From contig DCHC01000019.1 in assembly GCA_002314755.1 (NCBI GenBank), positions 12,537 through 76,536 on the forward strand: a stretch of 64,000 bases of DNA, in the 5' to 3' direction. This document shows positions 17,851 through 26,707 of this stretch, one piece after another. Each line of letters begins with the position of its first letter. Within the stretch, counting starts at the first letter, position 1. The notes below the pieces were generated by a model. It was not told where the DNA came from and ran no database searches. It saw only the letters and a list, made by a program, of their open reading frames with translations. The DNA is from Faecalibacterium sp. UBA1762 (GTDB lineage: Bacteria; Bacillota; Clostridia; Oscillospirales; Ruminococcaceae). A program made the position numbers and the translations under genes.

Positions 17851-18049
17851 TGAAGTTGAGCTGACGCATTGCAGTCAAGCCCGGCACTCTGTTTGCCAAA
17901 ACGATTAGAAAATTTGTAAAAATGCTCTTTTTTCATAGCAAAATATGCAAAACACTTTTCGTTTGTGATAAGATGACATCAGGTCACATACATACATTTC
18001 AACTGTCTGAAACAGGACGGCTGAACAAATAGAAAGGACGGTTTTTGTT

Positions 18050-19183
18050 ATGCTCATTAAAAACGGTTTGGTTTATACTGAGAACTACACCTTTGAAAAG
18101 CGGGATCTGTCTTTTGCGAACGGCGTAATTACCGCCGTTGGTCTACCCGGTACCCTGCCGGAGGAGACTGAGATTCTGGATGCTACCGGTAAATACGTAT
18201 TACCCGGCTATGTGGATATCCATGTTCACGGCGCTGCCGGCACCGATTTTTCTGACGGCACCGAAGCGGATATCCGCAATATGGCTGCCTACGAGGCAAC
18301 CCAGGGTGTGACTAGCTTCTGCGGTACCACCATGACCTTCAGCGAGGAGATTCTGTCCGGTATTATGGACGCCGCCAACAATGTCATGGCAAACCCCGGT
18401 GAAAAGGAATGCACCCTGCGCGGCATCAACATGGAGGGTCCGTTTATCTCGATGGCAAAGAAGGGCGCCCAGAATGGCAAGTACATCATGGCTCCCAATT
18501 TTGAGATGTTCGACCGGCTGCAAAAGCGCAGCGGCAACCGCATTCGTCTGGTAGATATCGCCCCTGAAGAAGAGGGCAGTATGGATTTTATCAAAAAAGC
18601 CAGCAAGAGCTGTACGGTTTCCATCGCCCACACCACCGCAGGCTATGATATCGCAGCTGCCGCCTACAAAGCAGGTGCTTCTCACGCAACCCATCTTTTC
18701 AATGCCATGCCCGCCTACCAGCACCGTGATCCCGGTGTTGTGGGCGCAGCCGGTGACTATGCCGCCCATGTGGAAATAATCAGTGACGGCATTCATCTGC
18801 ATCCCAGTGTGGTACGCAACACCTTCCGTATGTTCGGCGCGGACCGTGTATGCCTGATCAGTGACAGTATGCGGGCTGCCGGTATGCCAAACGGCGAATA
18901 TAGCCTGGGCGGTCAAAAGGTCATCATGACTGACGGCAAGGCCACCCTGGAGGACGGCACCATCGCCGGCAGCGCTGTCTGTCTGGCGGAGATGGTACGC
19001 CGCGCCGTACGGTTCGGTATTCCCGTAGAGACCGCTGTCCGCGCCGCCACTGCCAACACTGCCAAGGCAGCCGGTCTGTTTGACACGGTCGGCTCTCTGG
19101 AGGTCGGCAAATGCGCCGATGTGGTCATTATGGACCGTGACCTGACCCCGGAAAAAATCTTCCTGCGCGGAAAAGCCCTATAA
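18050..19183 (+). CDS. nagA: N-acetylglucosamine-6-phosphate deacetylase
   Basis: A 377-residue amidohydrolase-fold enzyme that turns GlcNAc-6-phosphate into glucosamine-6-phosphate and acetate in amino-sugar and wall recycling. It has VDIHVHG (H58, H60), the metal-ligand Glu in NMEGPFI, His in SIAHTTAG and ATHLFNAM, YQHRDPG, and the catalytic Asp in LISDSM. AAAGGA precedes the ATG with normal spacing. It is monocistronic with a terminator after it; nagB is not in the window. The 199-base upstream gap is AT-rich with -10-like elements (TAAGAT at about 17970) but no promoter I can call securely, and no clear catabolite-control site. Confidence 0.95.
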   Translation: MLIKNGLVYTENYTFEKRDLSFANGVITAVGLPGTLPEETEILDATGKYVLPGYVDIHVHGAAGTDFSDGTEADIRNMAAYEATQGVTSFCGTTMTFSEEILSGIMDAANNVMANPGEKECTLRGINMEGPFISMAKKGAQNGKYIMAPNFEMFDRLQKRSGNRIRLVDIAPEEEGSMDFIKKASKSCTVSIAHTTAGYDIAAAAYKAGASHATHLFNAMPAYQHRDPGVVGAAGDYAAHVEIISDGIHLHPSVVRNTFRMFGADRVCLISDSMRAAGMPNGEYSLGGQKVIMTDGKATLEDGTIAGSAVCLAEMVRRAVRFGIPVETAVRAATANTAKAAGLFDTVGSLEVGKCADVVIMDRDLTPEKIFLRGKAL

Positions 19184-19197
19184 GTAACCTGTAAATG

Positions 19198-19244
19198 AAA
19201 TGCCCGTCGACTGCCTGAATGAACAGACAACCGGCGGGCATTTT
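19198..19244. terminator. nagA terminator
   Basis: AAATGCCCG (19198-19206) pairs with CGGGCATTT (19235-19243), followed by T on the plus strand and preceded by A on the left. It also serves the converging gene that stops at 19261. Confidence 0.8.
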
Positions 19245-19260
19245 CTATACAGAAATGCTG

Positions 19261-20013
19261 TTATTTCGTCTTTTGGGCCAGCTTCATAAATTCCGCACAA
19301 TCCGCAAAACGGGCAACAAGCTCCTCATCCTGCGCATCATACAGGGTGCGCATCGCAACAGAAAAATCTGCCAGGAAATACTGTCCGTCCAAAGCTTCGC
19401 CGGTTTCGGAATTGGTAGCCACAACCGGCAGCTCCAGTCCTGCCAGTAAAGCGGAATCGCCCCAGCGGAACGCCATTTTATCATATTCCTGCTTTTCACT
19501 GTCCTGCGGATAACCGTAAGGATCGTCCAAAAAAGCAAAAAGCTGGGCATAATCCTGCAGACCGTCAAAAGAATCTGTAATAAAGATTAAAGAAGAACTG
19601 GTAGACAAATCCGTGGTGATCTGCAGCTCTGCCGCCATCTGCATTTGAGCGTCCACCTGCTCCATTACCTCCGGGTCATCATAGTTCTTGGTATATTGGC
19701 AGATATTCAGAATAACCTTACCGTCACCGTTCACATCATGAAAATACGGGCTTAGCCCCTCCTCCAATGCGGTGATGGTCTCATCCGGCAGCGTGTATGC
19801 GGTAATGATTGCAATCTGCTGGTCTGCCTCTTCGTGAAAAATGATATCATGAATCAGCCAACCTGCCAGAACCACCAAACAGCTGACAATAACGATCTGC
19901 CACTTATGGTAGTGTAACCAATTTTTTCGCGCCTCCTGAGGGGTCAGCTTGACCTCCTCCTCCGGTTTCAATTCCTCCGGGTCGATATTTAACGTATAGC
20001 GTGCGCTTGCCAT
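19261..20013 (-). CDS. single-pass membrane protein of unknown function
   Basis: A 250-residue protein. The acidic N-terminal cytoplasmic part (PEELKPEEEVKLTPQEAR) and WLHYHKWQ precede one membrane helix (about 39-58). An external domain of about 190 residues follows, with acidic and aromatic stretches (DDPYGYPQDSEK) and an FITDSFDGLQDY motif. The overall shape is that of uncharacterised Clostridia membrane proteins whose external part resembles substrate-binding or periplasmic-like folds. I do not recognise a function. AAAGGA and GGAG precede the ATG. It has its own extended -10 promoter, and it lies between nagA and the sporulation/division block. Confidence 0.7.
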   Translation of the reverse strand: MASARYTLNIDPEELKPEEEVKLTPQEARKNWLHYHKWQIVIVSCLVVLAGWLIHDIIFHEEADQQIAIITAYTLPDETITALEEGLSPYFHDVNGDGKVILNICQYTKNYDDPEVMEQVDAQMQMAAELQITTDLSTSSSLIFITDSFDGLQDYAQLFAFLDDPYGYPQDSEKQEYDKMAFRWGDSALLAGLELPVVATNSETGEALDGQYFLADFSVAMRTLYDAQDEELVARFADCAEFMKLAQKTK

Positions 20014-20075
20014 AATCTCCGTTCCTTTCGCTTAACGCTGCGTTCGCGGAAGCCTATTATCCGCCTTTTTTGGTT

Positions 20076-20084
20076 ATTATACCA
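20076..20084 (-). promoter_or_regulatory. extended -10 promoter of the single-pass membrane protein gene
   Basis: TGG-TATAAT on the minus strand (20084-20076). No convincing -35 is present, as is common for extended -10 promoters. Confidence 0.45.
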
Positions 20085-20217
20085 TGTCTTTATGAAAATA
20101 GTATGAACCGCTCTATAATATTTTGCGATTTTTTCTCAATTCTTAGTATTGATCAGCGCTTTACCCTCATATGATGATTTTACCTAAACCAAAATAGCAA
20201 AGAAAGGGCCGTCATCT

Positions 20218-20508
20218 ATGCTGCAACCGGAATACTCTGATATAAAGTCGCCGCAAAATCATCTCATCAAAATGGAAAACCGTGCCTCTCTCTGTGTAAC
20301 CGCCGTTCAGCAGGTCACGGCATATGATACCAATACCGTAACCCTGGAAACAGCGTTCGGTACGCTGATCATCAGTGGAGAAGGGCTGAAGGTTCTTCGT
20401 TTTTCTGTGGAAAGCGGTGAGGCGGAAATATCCGGAAAAATGGAATATGTACAATATCGGGAAAAGAAAAGTCGGACCGGTCTTTGGGAACGACTGCGAG
20501 GAGAATGA
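20218..20508 (+). CDS. yabP: sporulation protein YabP (YabP/YqfC family)
   Basis: A 96-residue protein of the YabP/YqfC family, small mother-cell proteins expressed under sigma-E in Bacillus. Diagnostic features are HLIKMENRASLCVTAVQQV and a domain ending in the conserved LIISGEGLKVLRFSVESGEAEI pattern (split here as LIISGEGLKVLRF and SVESGEAEISG). The order yabP-yabQ-divIC-yabR is the one known from Bacillus and many Clostridia, which makes the assignment firm. GAAAGGG precedes the ATG. CATATGAT at 20168-20175 resembles a sigma-E -10, but the matching -35 is poor, so regulation by sigma-E is inferred from orthology. Confidence 0.92.
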   Translation: MLQPEYSDIKSPQNHLIKMENRASLCVTAVQQVTAYDTNTVTLETAFGTLIISGEGLKVLRFSVESGEAEISGKMEYVQYREKKSRTGLWERLRGE

Positions 20509-20559
20509 GTCAGCTGCTCCCGCTCTCTGTTTTCTACCGTCAGACAGAAAGGTAAACGG

Positions 20560-21093
20560 ATGACCGTTACAATTCCCTTCCCCTGGCAGCTGACCGATTT
20601 TCTGTCCTGTATGGGGCTGGGCTTTGCCATGGGGCTACTTTATGAATTGCTGTGCCTGCCGTTGCGGCGGCGGTTGATACGAAAGGCCCGTCCGGACAAA
20701 CCTTTCTCAGCTTTCCGCCGCCGTCTTAACAAAACAGTCGCCGTTATGTCAGACGCCGTTTGGGCGTTTTCCTGTTTTCTTTTTGCCCGTGGCTGGGCAG
20801 TCAGTGAAAGCCGTGCTGCTCAGCTTCGCGGTAGCAGTCTGCTGGGTCTTTGTTTGGGCTGCGTTCTCTTTTATTCGGGCGCTGCACCGCTTCTTAACAC
20901 AGTTTTACGCGTTATACATTTCCATTTAAAAAGGATTTTATTCTTTATTGGGTTTTTATTTCGTTTTCTGTTGTATCCGCCGAGAGCGTTAACTGTCAGA
21001 TACTGTTTCTTTGTTTTTCGCCGCAGAAAAAGAATTGCTCATCCTGCCGAAGAAAAAATTTGTGGGGCTGACCACTTTTTTTCTAAAAAATAG
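20560..21093 (+). CDS. yabQ: spore cortex biosynthesis protein YabQ
   Basis: A 177-residue membrane protein with four or five hydrophobic segments (around 15-32, 63-80, 91-112, 123-140). In Bacillus, YabQ is a sigma-E dependent protein of the outer forespore membrane needed for cortex formation. The start TIPFPWQLTDFLSCMGLGFAMG is typical of the family (loop WQ followed by a long helix). Identification rests on this and on the position directly after yabP (51 bases) and before divIC. Confidence 0.9.
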   Translation: MTVTIPFPWQLTDFLSCMGLGFAMGLLYELLCLPLRRRLIRKARPDKPFSAFRRRLNKTVAVMSDAVWAFSCFLFARGWAVSESRAAQLRGSSLLGLCLGCVLFYSGAAPLLNTVLRVIHFHLKRILFFIGFLFRFLLYPPRALTVRYCFFVFRRRKRIAHPAEEKICGADHFFSKK

Positions 21094-21123
21094 TTGCAAT
21101 TAACCGGCAGGTTATACTATAAT
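21094..21123 (+). promoter_or_regulatory. vegetative promoter upstream of divIC
   Basis: -35 TTGCAA (21094-21099), 18-bp spacer, -10 TATAAT (21118-21123). It separates the division gene from the sporulation-controlled yabPQ pair. Confidence 0.65.
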
Positions 21124-21236
21124 AATTTATACATCACCCCCGTTGATAAAAACACTGATATACAGTGCTGACAGGCCGCAGTCTTTTTGCAACCGCCTGT
21201 GACACACCGTATCGATGAAAGGAGGAAGCCTTTTTC

Positions 21237-21551
21237 ATGCGCAAAACAAACAGTAAAACCGAGGTCAAAAGCTTCCCCCGACGCTATATGTTTTTCCGTG
21301 TCATCATCTTGTTTCTTTGTGCCTATTTGGCGTACAACCTGATTTCCGATGAGATCGATTTAATGGTAAAAAAGCAGGAGGTCGAAACACTGACAGAACA
21401 GCTGGCAGACCAAAAGTCTGCCTCTACTGAACTGGAACGGTTGTTCGGCTCTTCTGATGATATCGACGCCTATTATGAGAAAATTGCCCGGGATGAACTG
21501 GGTTATGCCTATCCTGACGAATGGATTTTTATGGATATCACCGGCAAATAA
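21237..21551 (+). CDS. divIC: septum formation initiator, DivIC/FtsB family
   Basis: A 104-residue bitopic division protein with a short basic cytoplasmic tail, one membrane helix (about 18-38), a coiled coil (about 40-70, VKKQEVETLTEQLADQK) and the C-terminal block DIDAYYEKIARDELGYAYPDE, the hallmark of DivIC/FtsB. It acts with FtsL and DivIB at the septum to activate wall synthesis. GAAAGGAGG precedes the ATG. The neighbours (yabQ upstream, yabR downstream) match the conserved synteny. Confidence 0.93.
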   Translation: MRKTNSKTEVKSFPRRYMFFRVIILFLCAYLAYNLISDEIDLMVKKQEVETLTEQLADQKSASTELERLFGSSDDIDAYYEKIARDELGYAYPDEWIFMDITGK

Positions 21552-21590
21552 AACTCGTTGTGCTTTACAGATGACAAGGAGCTTGGTCTT

Positions 21591-22034
21591 ATGCAGATAC
21601 AGACCGATACGGTTTTAGAGGGACGGATTACCGGTTTAAAGCCTTTTGGTGCGTTTGTCGATTTGGGCGAAGGCGTGACCGGATTAGTGCACATTTCCGA
21701 GGTTTCCACCGGATATGTACAAAATATAAACGATTTGCTGCAGATTGGTCAAACAGTCAAGGTAAAGGTGCTATCTATCTCTCCCGAAGGGAAAGTCGCC
21801 CTCTCTATCCGTCAGGCCAGCCCGCAACAACCGGCTGATAATCAAAAAAACAACTACGGCTTTGCCAAACGGCAAACTGCACGAGTTTGGCAACCACCGC
21901 GACAATCTGATACGCAGGCACCTGCCGACTTTGAAGATATGTTGAGCCGGTTTAAACAGCGCAGCGAAGAAAAGCTGAGTGATTTGAATCGAAACACCGA
22001 AAACCGTCGCGGAGGCGGAAAGCGCCGCGGATAA
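21591..22034 (+). CDS. yabR: S1 RNA-binding domain protein (YabR-like)
   Basis: A 147-residue protein. Residues 1-72 are a complete S1/OB-fold domain (GxITGLKPFGAFVDLGEGVTGLVHISEV, shown in parts as GAFVDLGEGVTGLVHISEV). A polar, basic tail follows, rich in Gln, Arg and Gly (NRRGGGKRRG at the end), probably disordered and RNA binding. YabR homologues are general RNA-binding proteins next to divIC. AAGGAG nine bases before ATG 21591 decides the start; the frame is open from a TTG at 21558. A terminator hairpin follows. Confidence 0.9.
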   Translation: MQIQTDTVLEGRITGLKPFGAFVDLGEGVTGLVHISEVSTGYVQNINDLLQIGQTVKVKVLSISPEGKVALSIRQASPQQPADNQKNNYGFAKRQTARVWQPPRQSDTQAPADFEDMLSRFKQRSEEKLSDLNRNTENRRGGGKRRG

Positions 22035-22074
22035 TAGCCTGGCACCTTCTTATAACTGCAACCTGTTCATTCTG

Positions 22075-22110
22075 CCCTCTGCCGCTTTTTTCAATAAGCC
22101 GCAGAGGGTT
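22075..22110 (+). terminator. probable terminator of the divIC-yabR unit
   Basis: CCCTCTGC (22075-22082) pairs with GCAGAGGG (22101-22108), extended by a CGCTT/AAGC segment. The U-tract is weak, so termination may be partial and the SGNH hydrolase gene 28 bases on could be read through. Confidence 0.55.
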
Positions 22111-22135
22111 CAATAATTAAAAAGGAAGTTTTTCT

Positions 22136-23185
22136 ATGAAAAAGCTGAGTGAAATTGACAAAAACTTTGCAATCAACACGGATGTCATGCGCCCTGATAT
22201 GGTCCTGCGTGACAGCAGAGAAGATTGTTTTTCTTTGCACGGCCTGTTCTGGGAAGGCGACCGTTTTCGTCGCATTCCCAAAGCACTTGCCGAACAGACA
22301 AATGAGGGCTATGCCCTGCAACACGCCAATACCGCAGGCGGAAGGCTTCGTTTTATCACAAATTCTCCGTACATCGCTCTGTTTGTCACACTGCCCTTTG
22401 TCAACCGTTTTCCCCATATGCCTATGACCGGCATCTGCGGCTTTGATATGTATATGGACAATGTCTTTAAGGCAAGCATTCAGCCGCCCATTGATACTGA
22501 GGGTAAGTACACTGGTATTGCCGAGCTGGACGGTCAGATGCACGATATCATGATTGATTTTCCTTTGTACAATGATGTAACCGAATTGATGATCGGTTTG
22601 GCAGAATCCGCTACAGTACTTCCCGCCAGGCCCTACTCTGTAGTTGATCCGGTTGTGTTTTACGGTTCCTCCATTACCCAAGGGGGATGCGCCAGCCGTC
22701 CGGGTACCTACTATGCAGCAACCTTATCCCGTGAGCTGGATTTTGACTATATCAATATCGGCGTGTCCGGTTCCTCCCGCGGTGAGCGCTGCATTGCTGA
22801 ATATATTGCCGGTCTAAAGCTTTCTGCCTTTATCATGGACTACGATCACAATGCCGCAAATTTGGCCGAGCTGAAGGCCACCCATGAGCCCTTCTTCCGC
22901 ATCGTACGCGAAGCACAACCCGATCTGCCTATATTGCTGCTCAGTGCGCCCAATGTGCGCCACACCGGCGGCGAATGGGTTGACCGTGCGGATGTTGTCT
23001 ATGCAACTTACCGTAATGCGATTGCATCAGATGACAAAAATGTTTGGTGGATCCGCGGTGATCAGCTGCTTGGTGGCAGAAACTGGGACAACTGCCTGGT
23101 AGACGGCTGCCACCCCAACGATCTGGGCTTTTGGCGGATGGCAGACGCCGTATCCCCCATTCTTCGCCAAATGCTGCACAAATAA
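22136..23185 (+). CDS. SGNH/GDSL-family hydrolase, probable carbohydrate esterase
   Basis: A 349-residue cytoplasmic protein. The N-terminal ~170 residues are a beta-rich domain (FITNSPYIALFVTLPF, CGFDMYMDNVF) typical of two-domain carbohydrate esterases. The C-terminal SGNH domain has the nucleophile block YGSSITQGG (about 181-189), block II NIGVSGSSRG, a degenerate block III and DGCHPNDLG with the Asp-His dyad (about 322-330). It probably removes acetyl or other ester groups from sugars, like CE2/CE3-type enzymes. AAAAGGAAG precedes the ATG. It converges with the CE7 esterase gene across a shared terminator. Confidence 0.85.
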   Translation: MKKLSEIDKNFAINTDVMRPDMVLRDSREDCFSLHGLFWEGDRFRRIPKALAEQTNEGYALQHANTAGGRLRFITNSPYIALFVTLPFVNRFPHMPMTGICGFDMYMDNVFKASIQPPIDTEGKYTGIAELDGQMHDIMIDFPLYNDVTELMIGLAESATVLPARPYSVVDPVVFYGSSITQGGCASRPGTYYAATLSRELDFDYINIGVSGSSRGERCIAEYIAGLKLSAFIMDYDHNAANLAELKATHEPFFRIVREAQPDLPILLLSAPNVRHTGGEWVDRADVVYATYRNAIASDDKNVWWIRGDQLLGGRNWDNCLVDGCHPNDLGFWRMADAVSPILRQMLHK

Positions 23186-23221
23186 ACATATCCCCAGCGA
23201 GTGCGATGCCGCTTATGCTGC

Positions 23222-23266
23222 AAAACAGCTTAGGAGCCTTTTCCGGGTTCCTAAGCTGTTTTTTGT
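23222..23266. terminator. strong bidirectional terminator between two esterase genes
   Basis: AAAACAGCTTAGGA (23222-23235) pairs perfectly with TCCTAAGCTGTTTT (23249-23262), with T continuing to the right. It ends the SGNH hydrolase transcript and, read on the minus strand, the long glycan-acylation unit. Confidence 0.92.
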
Positions 23267-23314
23267 TTTATCGATTTGACAGAACCTACATGAATAACCT
23301 TTTACAGTATAAGA

Positions 23315-24274
23315 TCAGTCCGCAAAAAAACGAAACACCAGATCATCGTGATCCTTTAGGTATTCATGCCCGAAATCGGGGTACAGAACCACCTGCTTTT
23401 TGGCGGTAATCCGGTTATACATTGCAAACTGGGTGGAGGGTGGGCAGATATTATCCATCAAACCGGTAAACATACACACCTCCGCCTTAATACGGTTAGA
23501 CAGATTGGCTAAATCAATATAGCCCAATTTTTCAAAGATGGCGTCCTCCCGGGTGTGGGTCGGGTCAAAATGGCGGAAGAAATCCCGCAGCTCTGCGTAG
23601 GCTCGTTCGTCCATATCCATATCCCAAACACGCTTGTAATCGCATAGGAACGGGAAGACCGGCGCAGCCTTTCTTAAGGTGGGCACCAAACAGGCGCAGG
23701 CAACCGTCAGGGCACCGCCCTGGGAGCCGCCGTGTGCACAGACATTCTCCGGGTCGACCTCCGGACAAGCCATGGCAATACGGACAAGCATAGCGGTATC
23801 CAAAAAGACCTGACGGAAATACAGATTATCCGGGTCCGGATCATCCAGGCCACGAATGATATGACCGTTTAGTGTATTGCCTTTTACCGGGTTCATATCG
23901 TCAGAAAGGCCACCCTGACCGCGGGCATCCATGGCAAATACCACATAGCCAAGAGCTGCCCACTTCAGCTTATCACTCCAGCTGCCACAGTCACCGCTGT
24001 AACCGTGAAACAGTAAAATGGCAGGGGCTTTTCCCTCCAAATGAGCCGGTCGTACATACTGGCAGTGTACCCGTCCGCCGCGGACGCCGCTAAAATACAA
24101 ATCCTTTGTCACATAACCGGGAAACTGAATCCACGCATCACGGTATTCCGGCGCCGGGTCCGTCTCGTTCATCTCTTTCAGACCGCGCTCCCAATAGGCA
24201 TCCAAATCTGCCGGACATGGGCTGGAGCCCTTGTATTGTTTCAGTTCCTCAAGTGGCATATCAATTACTGGCAT
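23315..24274 (-). CDS. CE7-family acetylesterase (acetyl xylan esterase / cephalosporin C deacetylase type)
   Basis: A 319-residue alpha/beta hydrolase of the CE7 (AXE1) family, which removes acetyl groups from short acetylated saccharides inside the cell. All signature parts are present: RGQ (118-120), GGSQGG with nucleophile S184, D274 (GLMD) and H303 in DFGHE. Length equals the family norm (about 320). AGGAGG eight bases before the ATG is strong. It starts 21 bases after the stop of the upstream glycosyltransferase gene, so it is the last gene of the acyl-glycan unit, which suggests recycling or trimming of acylated sugars. Confidence 0.93.
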   Translation of the reverse strand: MPVIDMPLEELKQYKGSSPCPADLDAYWERGLKEMNETDPAPEYRDAWIQFPGYVTKDLYFSGVRGGRVHCQYVRPAHLEGKAPAILLFHGYSGDCGSWSDKLKWAALGYVVFAMDARGQGGLSDDMNPVKGNTLNGHIIRGLDDPDPDNLYFRQVFLDTAMLVRIAMACPEVDPENVCAHGGSQGGALTVACACLVPTLRKAAPVFPFLCDYKRVWDMDMDERAYAELRDFFRHFDPTHTREDAIFEKLGYIDLANLSNRIKAEVCMFTGLMDNICPPSTQFAMYNRITAKKQVVLYPDFGHEYLKDHDDLVFRFFAD

Positions 24275-24295
24275 ATCTGATCCTCCTAAATCTTT

Positions 24296-26665
24296 TTATT
24301 CTTCTTCATCTTGTTCCTGAGAAAAATGTTCCTTTTTTTGAAAAAATCCCTTTATCCTGCGCGGAATAACAGTAACAAACCTTCCCATTTTATAAATACT
24401 GGATTTTTTTATTTCGTTCAGTGTTTCTTCGTACTCGCGGCATCTGCGAACCTGAGTCTGATAATCCGCAAATGTAGTAATGATCCCGTAATTGATATCC
24501 TTCATCATCTGGTCAATCATCATCTTATGATTCTTATCTATTGACCATTCAGCCGGAATCGATCCCCCAAAGCTGGCAAACAATGTATCCCATGCAGCCG
24601 CATAATCATATCTGCTTTCGTCCAGGGCTGCCTGATACGAAAGCATTGCCTGCTGCCGCAGGGCTTTTCTATCCGTCAGTAATGCCACCGTTTCTCCCGC
24701 AAGCGCCGAAACATCCTGCTGCGGCACAGAGGTGACGCCTCTGTTATCCAATACCTGCGCAAGATACGGCAGGTCAAACATGACAATCGGCAGACCTTTA
24801 CTCTTTGCCTCAGCTAAAACCAGCGCATACCCTTCAAACTCCGACGTCATCCAGAATACCGTTGCATTTTTATAATATTCGGTAACCTGCGTCTGATACC
24901 CGGCAAACTGCACCTTATCCGCAATTTTCAGCTTCTTCACCAATCGCTGAAGCTTCTCCCATTGACCGGGGTCATCACATTTACCGACAACCGTCATCGT
25001 GGCATCCTGTATTACCGCCGCAACCTCCGCAAAGGCCTTCAATGCTTCTCTTAGGTGTTTTTCCGGGCCGATCCGACCAACCCACAGAATATTGTTCTTT
25101 TGTTTTTCCTCCGGATGCTCCGGCTGAATACAACAGGGATTGGGTATATAGACGGTGGGCGCAAAGGCAGACCAATACAGGGCAAATATCGGCGATAGAA
25201 CCACTATCCGGTCTACCAGACGGTAGGAACTGCAAGCATCAATGTATGACTTCTCACAAAACCGGTAAGAAAAGGAAAACAAGCCGTGAGACCACACTAC
25301 TACATTGATACCCAATGATTTCAAGCAGATTACATCCCACGGCAAAAGCTGAGAGACATGTGCTTCGTGTACAACCGTGTCAATACCGTACGCTTCTATC
25401 AGTTGCTGCCAGGCTTTGGCACGCGCAGCATAATTGCCACCCAGTGAAACTTCTTCCTTAGGAAGAATCACCCGGTTCAACTCACAATTTACCGAATAGT
25501 CCTGATCAGAGGGCTCGCATTCCGTAATCAGGGTTATGTGATATCCCTTTTTCTGCCAAAAGGGAAGCACTGTGGATGTAACCCGTTCAATACCGCCGTT
25601 CGTTAAACGGTAATAAAAGACCGCAACATTTTTTACTGTTTTTTCGGGATACAGCTTTTCTCCGGAACCGCTCAGACGTTCCAAAATCCGAGATATTTCA
25701 TCCCAGAAATTTTCGGTAAGCGCTTCCATAACAGACTGTACGCCCCAGTTCTCGACCAGGCATCTCCATGTCTGCACCGCATCCCCTGTTCCCACCTGGT
25801 CAAGCCAGATTCTCAGCAACCGGTTCAGGGTAGCTTGCTTTTGTTCATCAAGCCATTCCCAATAGTCGTTTTCAACATCCGCCAGCTGCAGAAACCGCTC
25901 AGCCATCTGATACGCCACTTTCTCCCGGCAAAAGCTTGCAAAGGATGCATAATCGCAGACACTGTCATCTATCCGTTGCGGATCCATACTATGCCAAAGC
26001 AGTTCTTGCCTGCAAAATTTTATGCTTTTTGCATCGAAAAGCAGCATGAACAGCAGCAGCTTCTCCGTCAGCTTTTCCTCGCCCTTTTGTACCTGCAGCA
26101 TCTTTTCCGCTTTGTATACAGCAGTGCGATAGACCTTGTTCCAAACCGTATGGGAAAACTGATTTTCTTTCAGGCACAACAGTGCCAGTCTCCCCCGAAG
26201 AATACTCTCTGCTCCCGCTTGATTGATGTTATCAAGCCCTTCTGCTTCATCCGGTGTACGTTCTGACTGCTGCTTATCCAAACGGGTGTTAAATTGCAGA
26301 ATATCTGTCTGATCTTTTTCCAAGCGGTTCCATACGGTACTTCCGGCGTTTGGCTGCAACCGGTCACCCGCATTTAAAAGCATAAAATACTTTCCGGTTA
26401 CGTTCTGTACACCTTCCAACACCGCTTGATACGGGTCGGCAGACAACGTACCGTGAACTACTTTTATCCGGCCATCTTTTTTCACTGCATCTGCCAATAC
26501 TGCTGTGTTTTCCGGCGATACACCGCAATCCACACAGATCAGCTCTGTTTCCTGCAGTGTCTGGCATAAAACGCTATCGATTGACTGCCGAACTTTTTTT
26601 GCAGTACCGGTTATCGGCACGATAACCGACAGTTTGACCCGAACCTGATTTTCAAACATTGCCAT
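24296..26665 (-). CDS. GT2-GT4 fusion glycosyltransferase with degenerate GT2 half
   Basis: A 789-residue protein. Residues 10-110 start like a GT-A (GT2) domain (LSVIVPITGTAKKVRQSIDS), but the first acidic motif reads CVDCGVSPENT instead of VDDxSxDxS, and the DxD site reads LLNAGDRL instead of FLDSDD. Residues 340-720 are a GT-B (GT4) domain: FYYRLTNGGIERVTSTVLPF at its start, NILWVGRIGPEKH, and the nucleotide-sugar motif SEFEGYALVLAEAKSKG (EGYALVLAE, E-x7-E) intact. A basic C-terminal tail (RRIKGFFQKKEHF) may bind the membrane. It is paralogous along its length to the next gene upstream. Probably cytoplasmic face of the membrane; the GT4 half is likely the only active one. Confidence 0.87.
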   Translation of the reverse strand: MAMFENQVRVKLSVIVPITGTAKKVRQSIDSVLCQTLQETELICVDCGVSPENTAVLADAVKKDGRIKVVHGTLSADPYQAVLEGVQNVTGKYFMLLNAGDRLQPNAGSTVWNRLEKDQTDILQFNTRLDKQQSERTPDEAEGLDNINQAGAESILRGRLALLCLKENQFSHTVWNKVYRTAVYKAEKMLQVQKGEEKLTEKLLLFMLLFDAKSIKFCRQELLWHSMDPQRIDDSVCDYASFASFCREKVAYQMAERFLQLADVENDYWEWLDEQKQATLNRLLRIWLDQVGTGDAVQTWRCLVENWGVQSVMEALTENFWDEISRILERLSGSGEKLYPEKTVKNVAVFYYRLTNGGIERVTSTVLPFWQKKGYHITLITECEPSDQDYSVNCELNRVILPKEEVSLGGNYAARAKAWQQLIEAYGIDTVVHEAHVSQLLPWDVICLKSLGINVVVWSHGLFSFSYRFCEKSYIDACSSYRLVDRIVVLSPIFALYWSAFAPTVYIPNPCCIQPEHPEEKQKNNILWVGRIGPEKHLREALKAFAEVAAVIQDATMTVVGKCDDPGQWEKLQRLVKKLKIADKVQFAGYQTQVTEYYKNATVFWMTSEFEGYALVLAEAKSKGLPIVMFDLPYLAQVLDNRGVTSVPQQDVSALAGETVALLTDRKALRQQAMLSYQAALDESRYDYAAAWDTLFASFGGSIPAEWSIDKNHKMMIDQMMKDINYGIITTFADYQTQVRRCREYEETLNEIKKSSIYKMGRFVTVIPRRIKGFFQKKEHFSQEQDEEE

Positions 26666-26707
26666 TGACCGGTTGCTCCTTAATCAAACCTTTTATGAAA
26701 AACCGTA

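Noticed and set aside
17851..18049. Catabolite-control (cre) or NagR-type operator upstream of nagA
   Set aside because: No sequence close enough to either consensus was found by eye.
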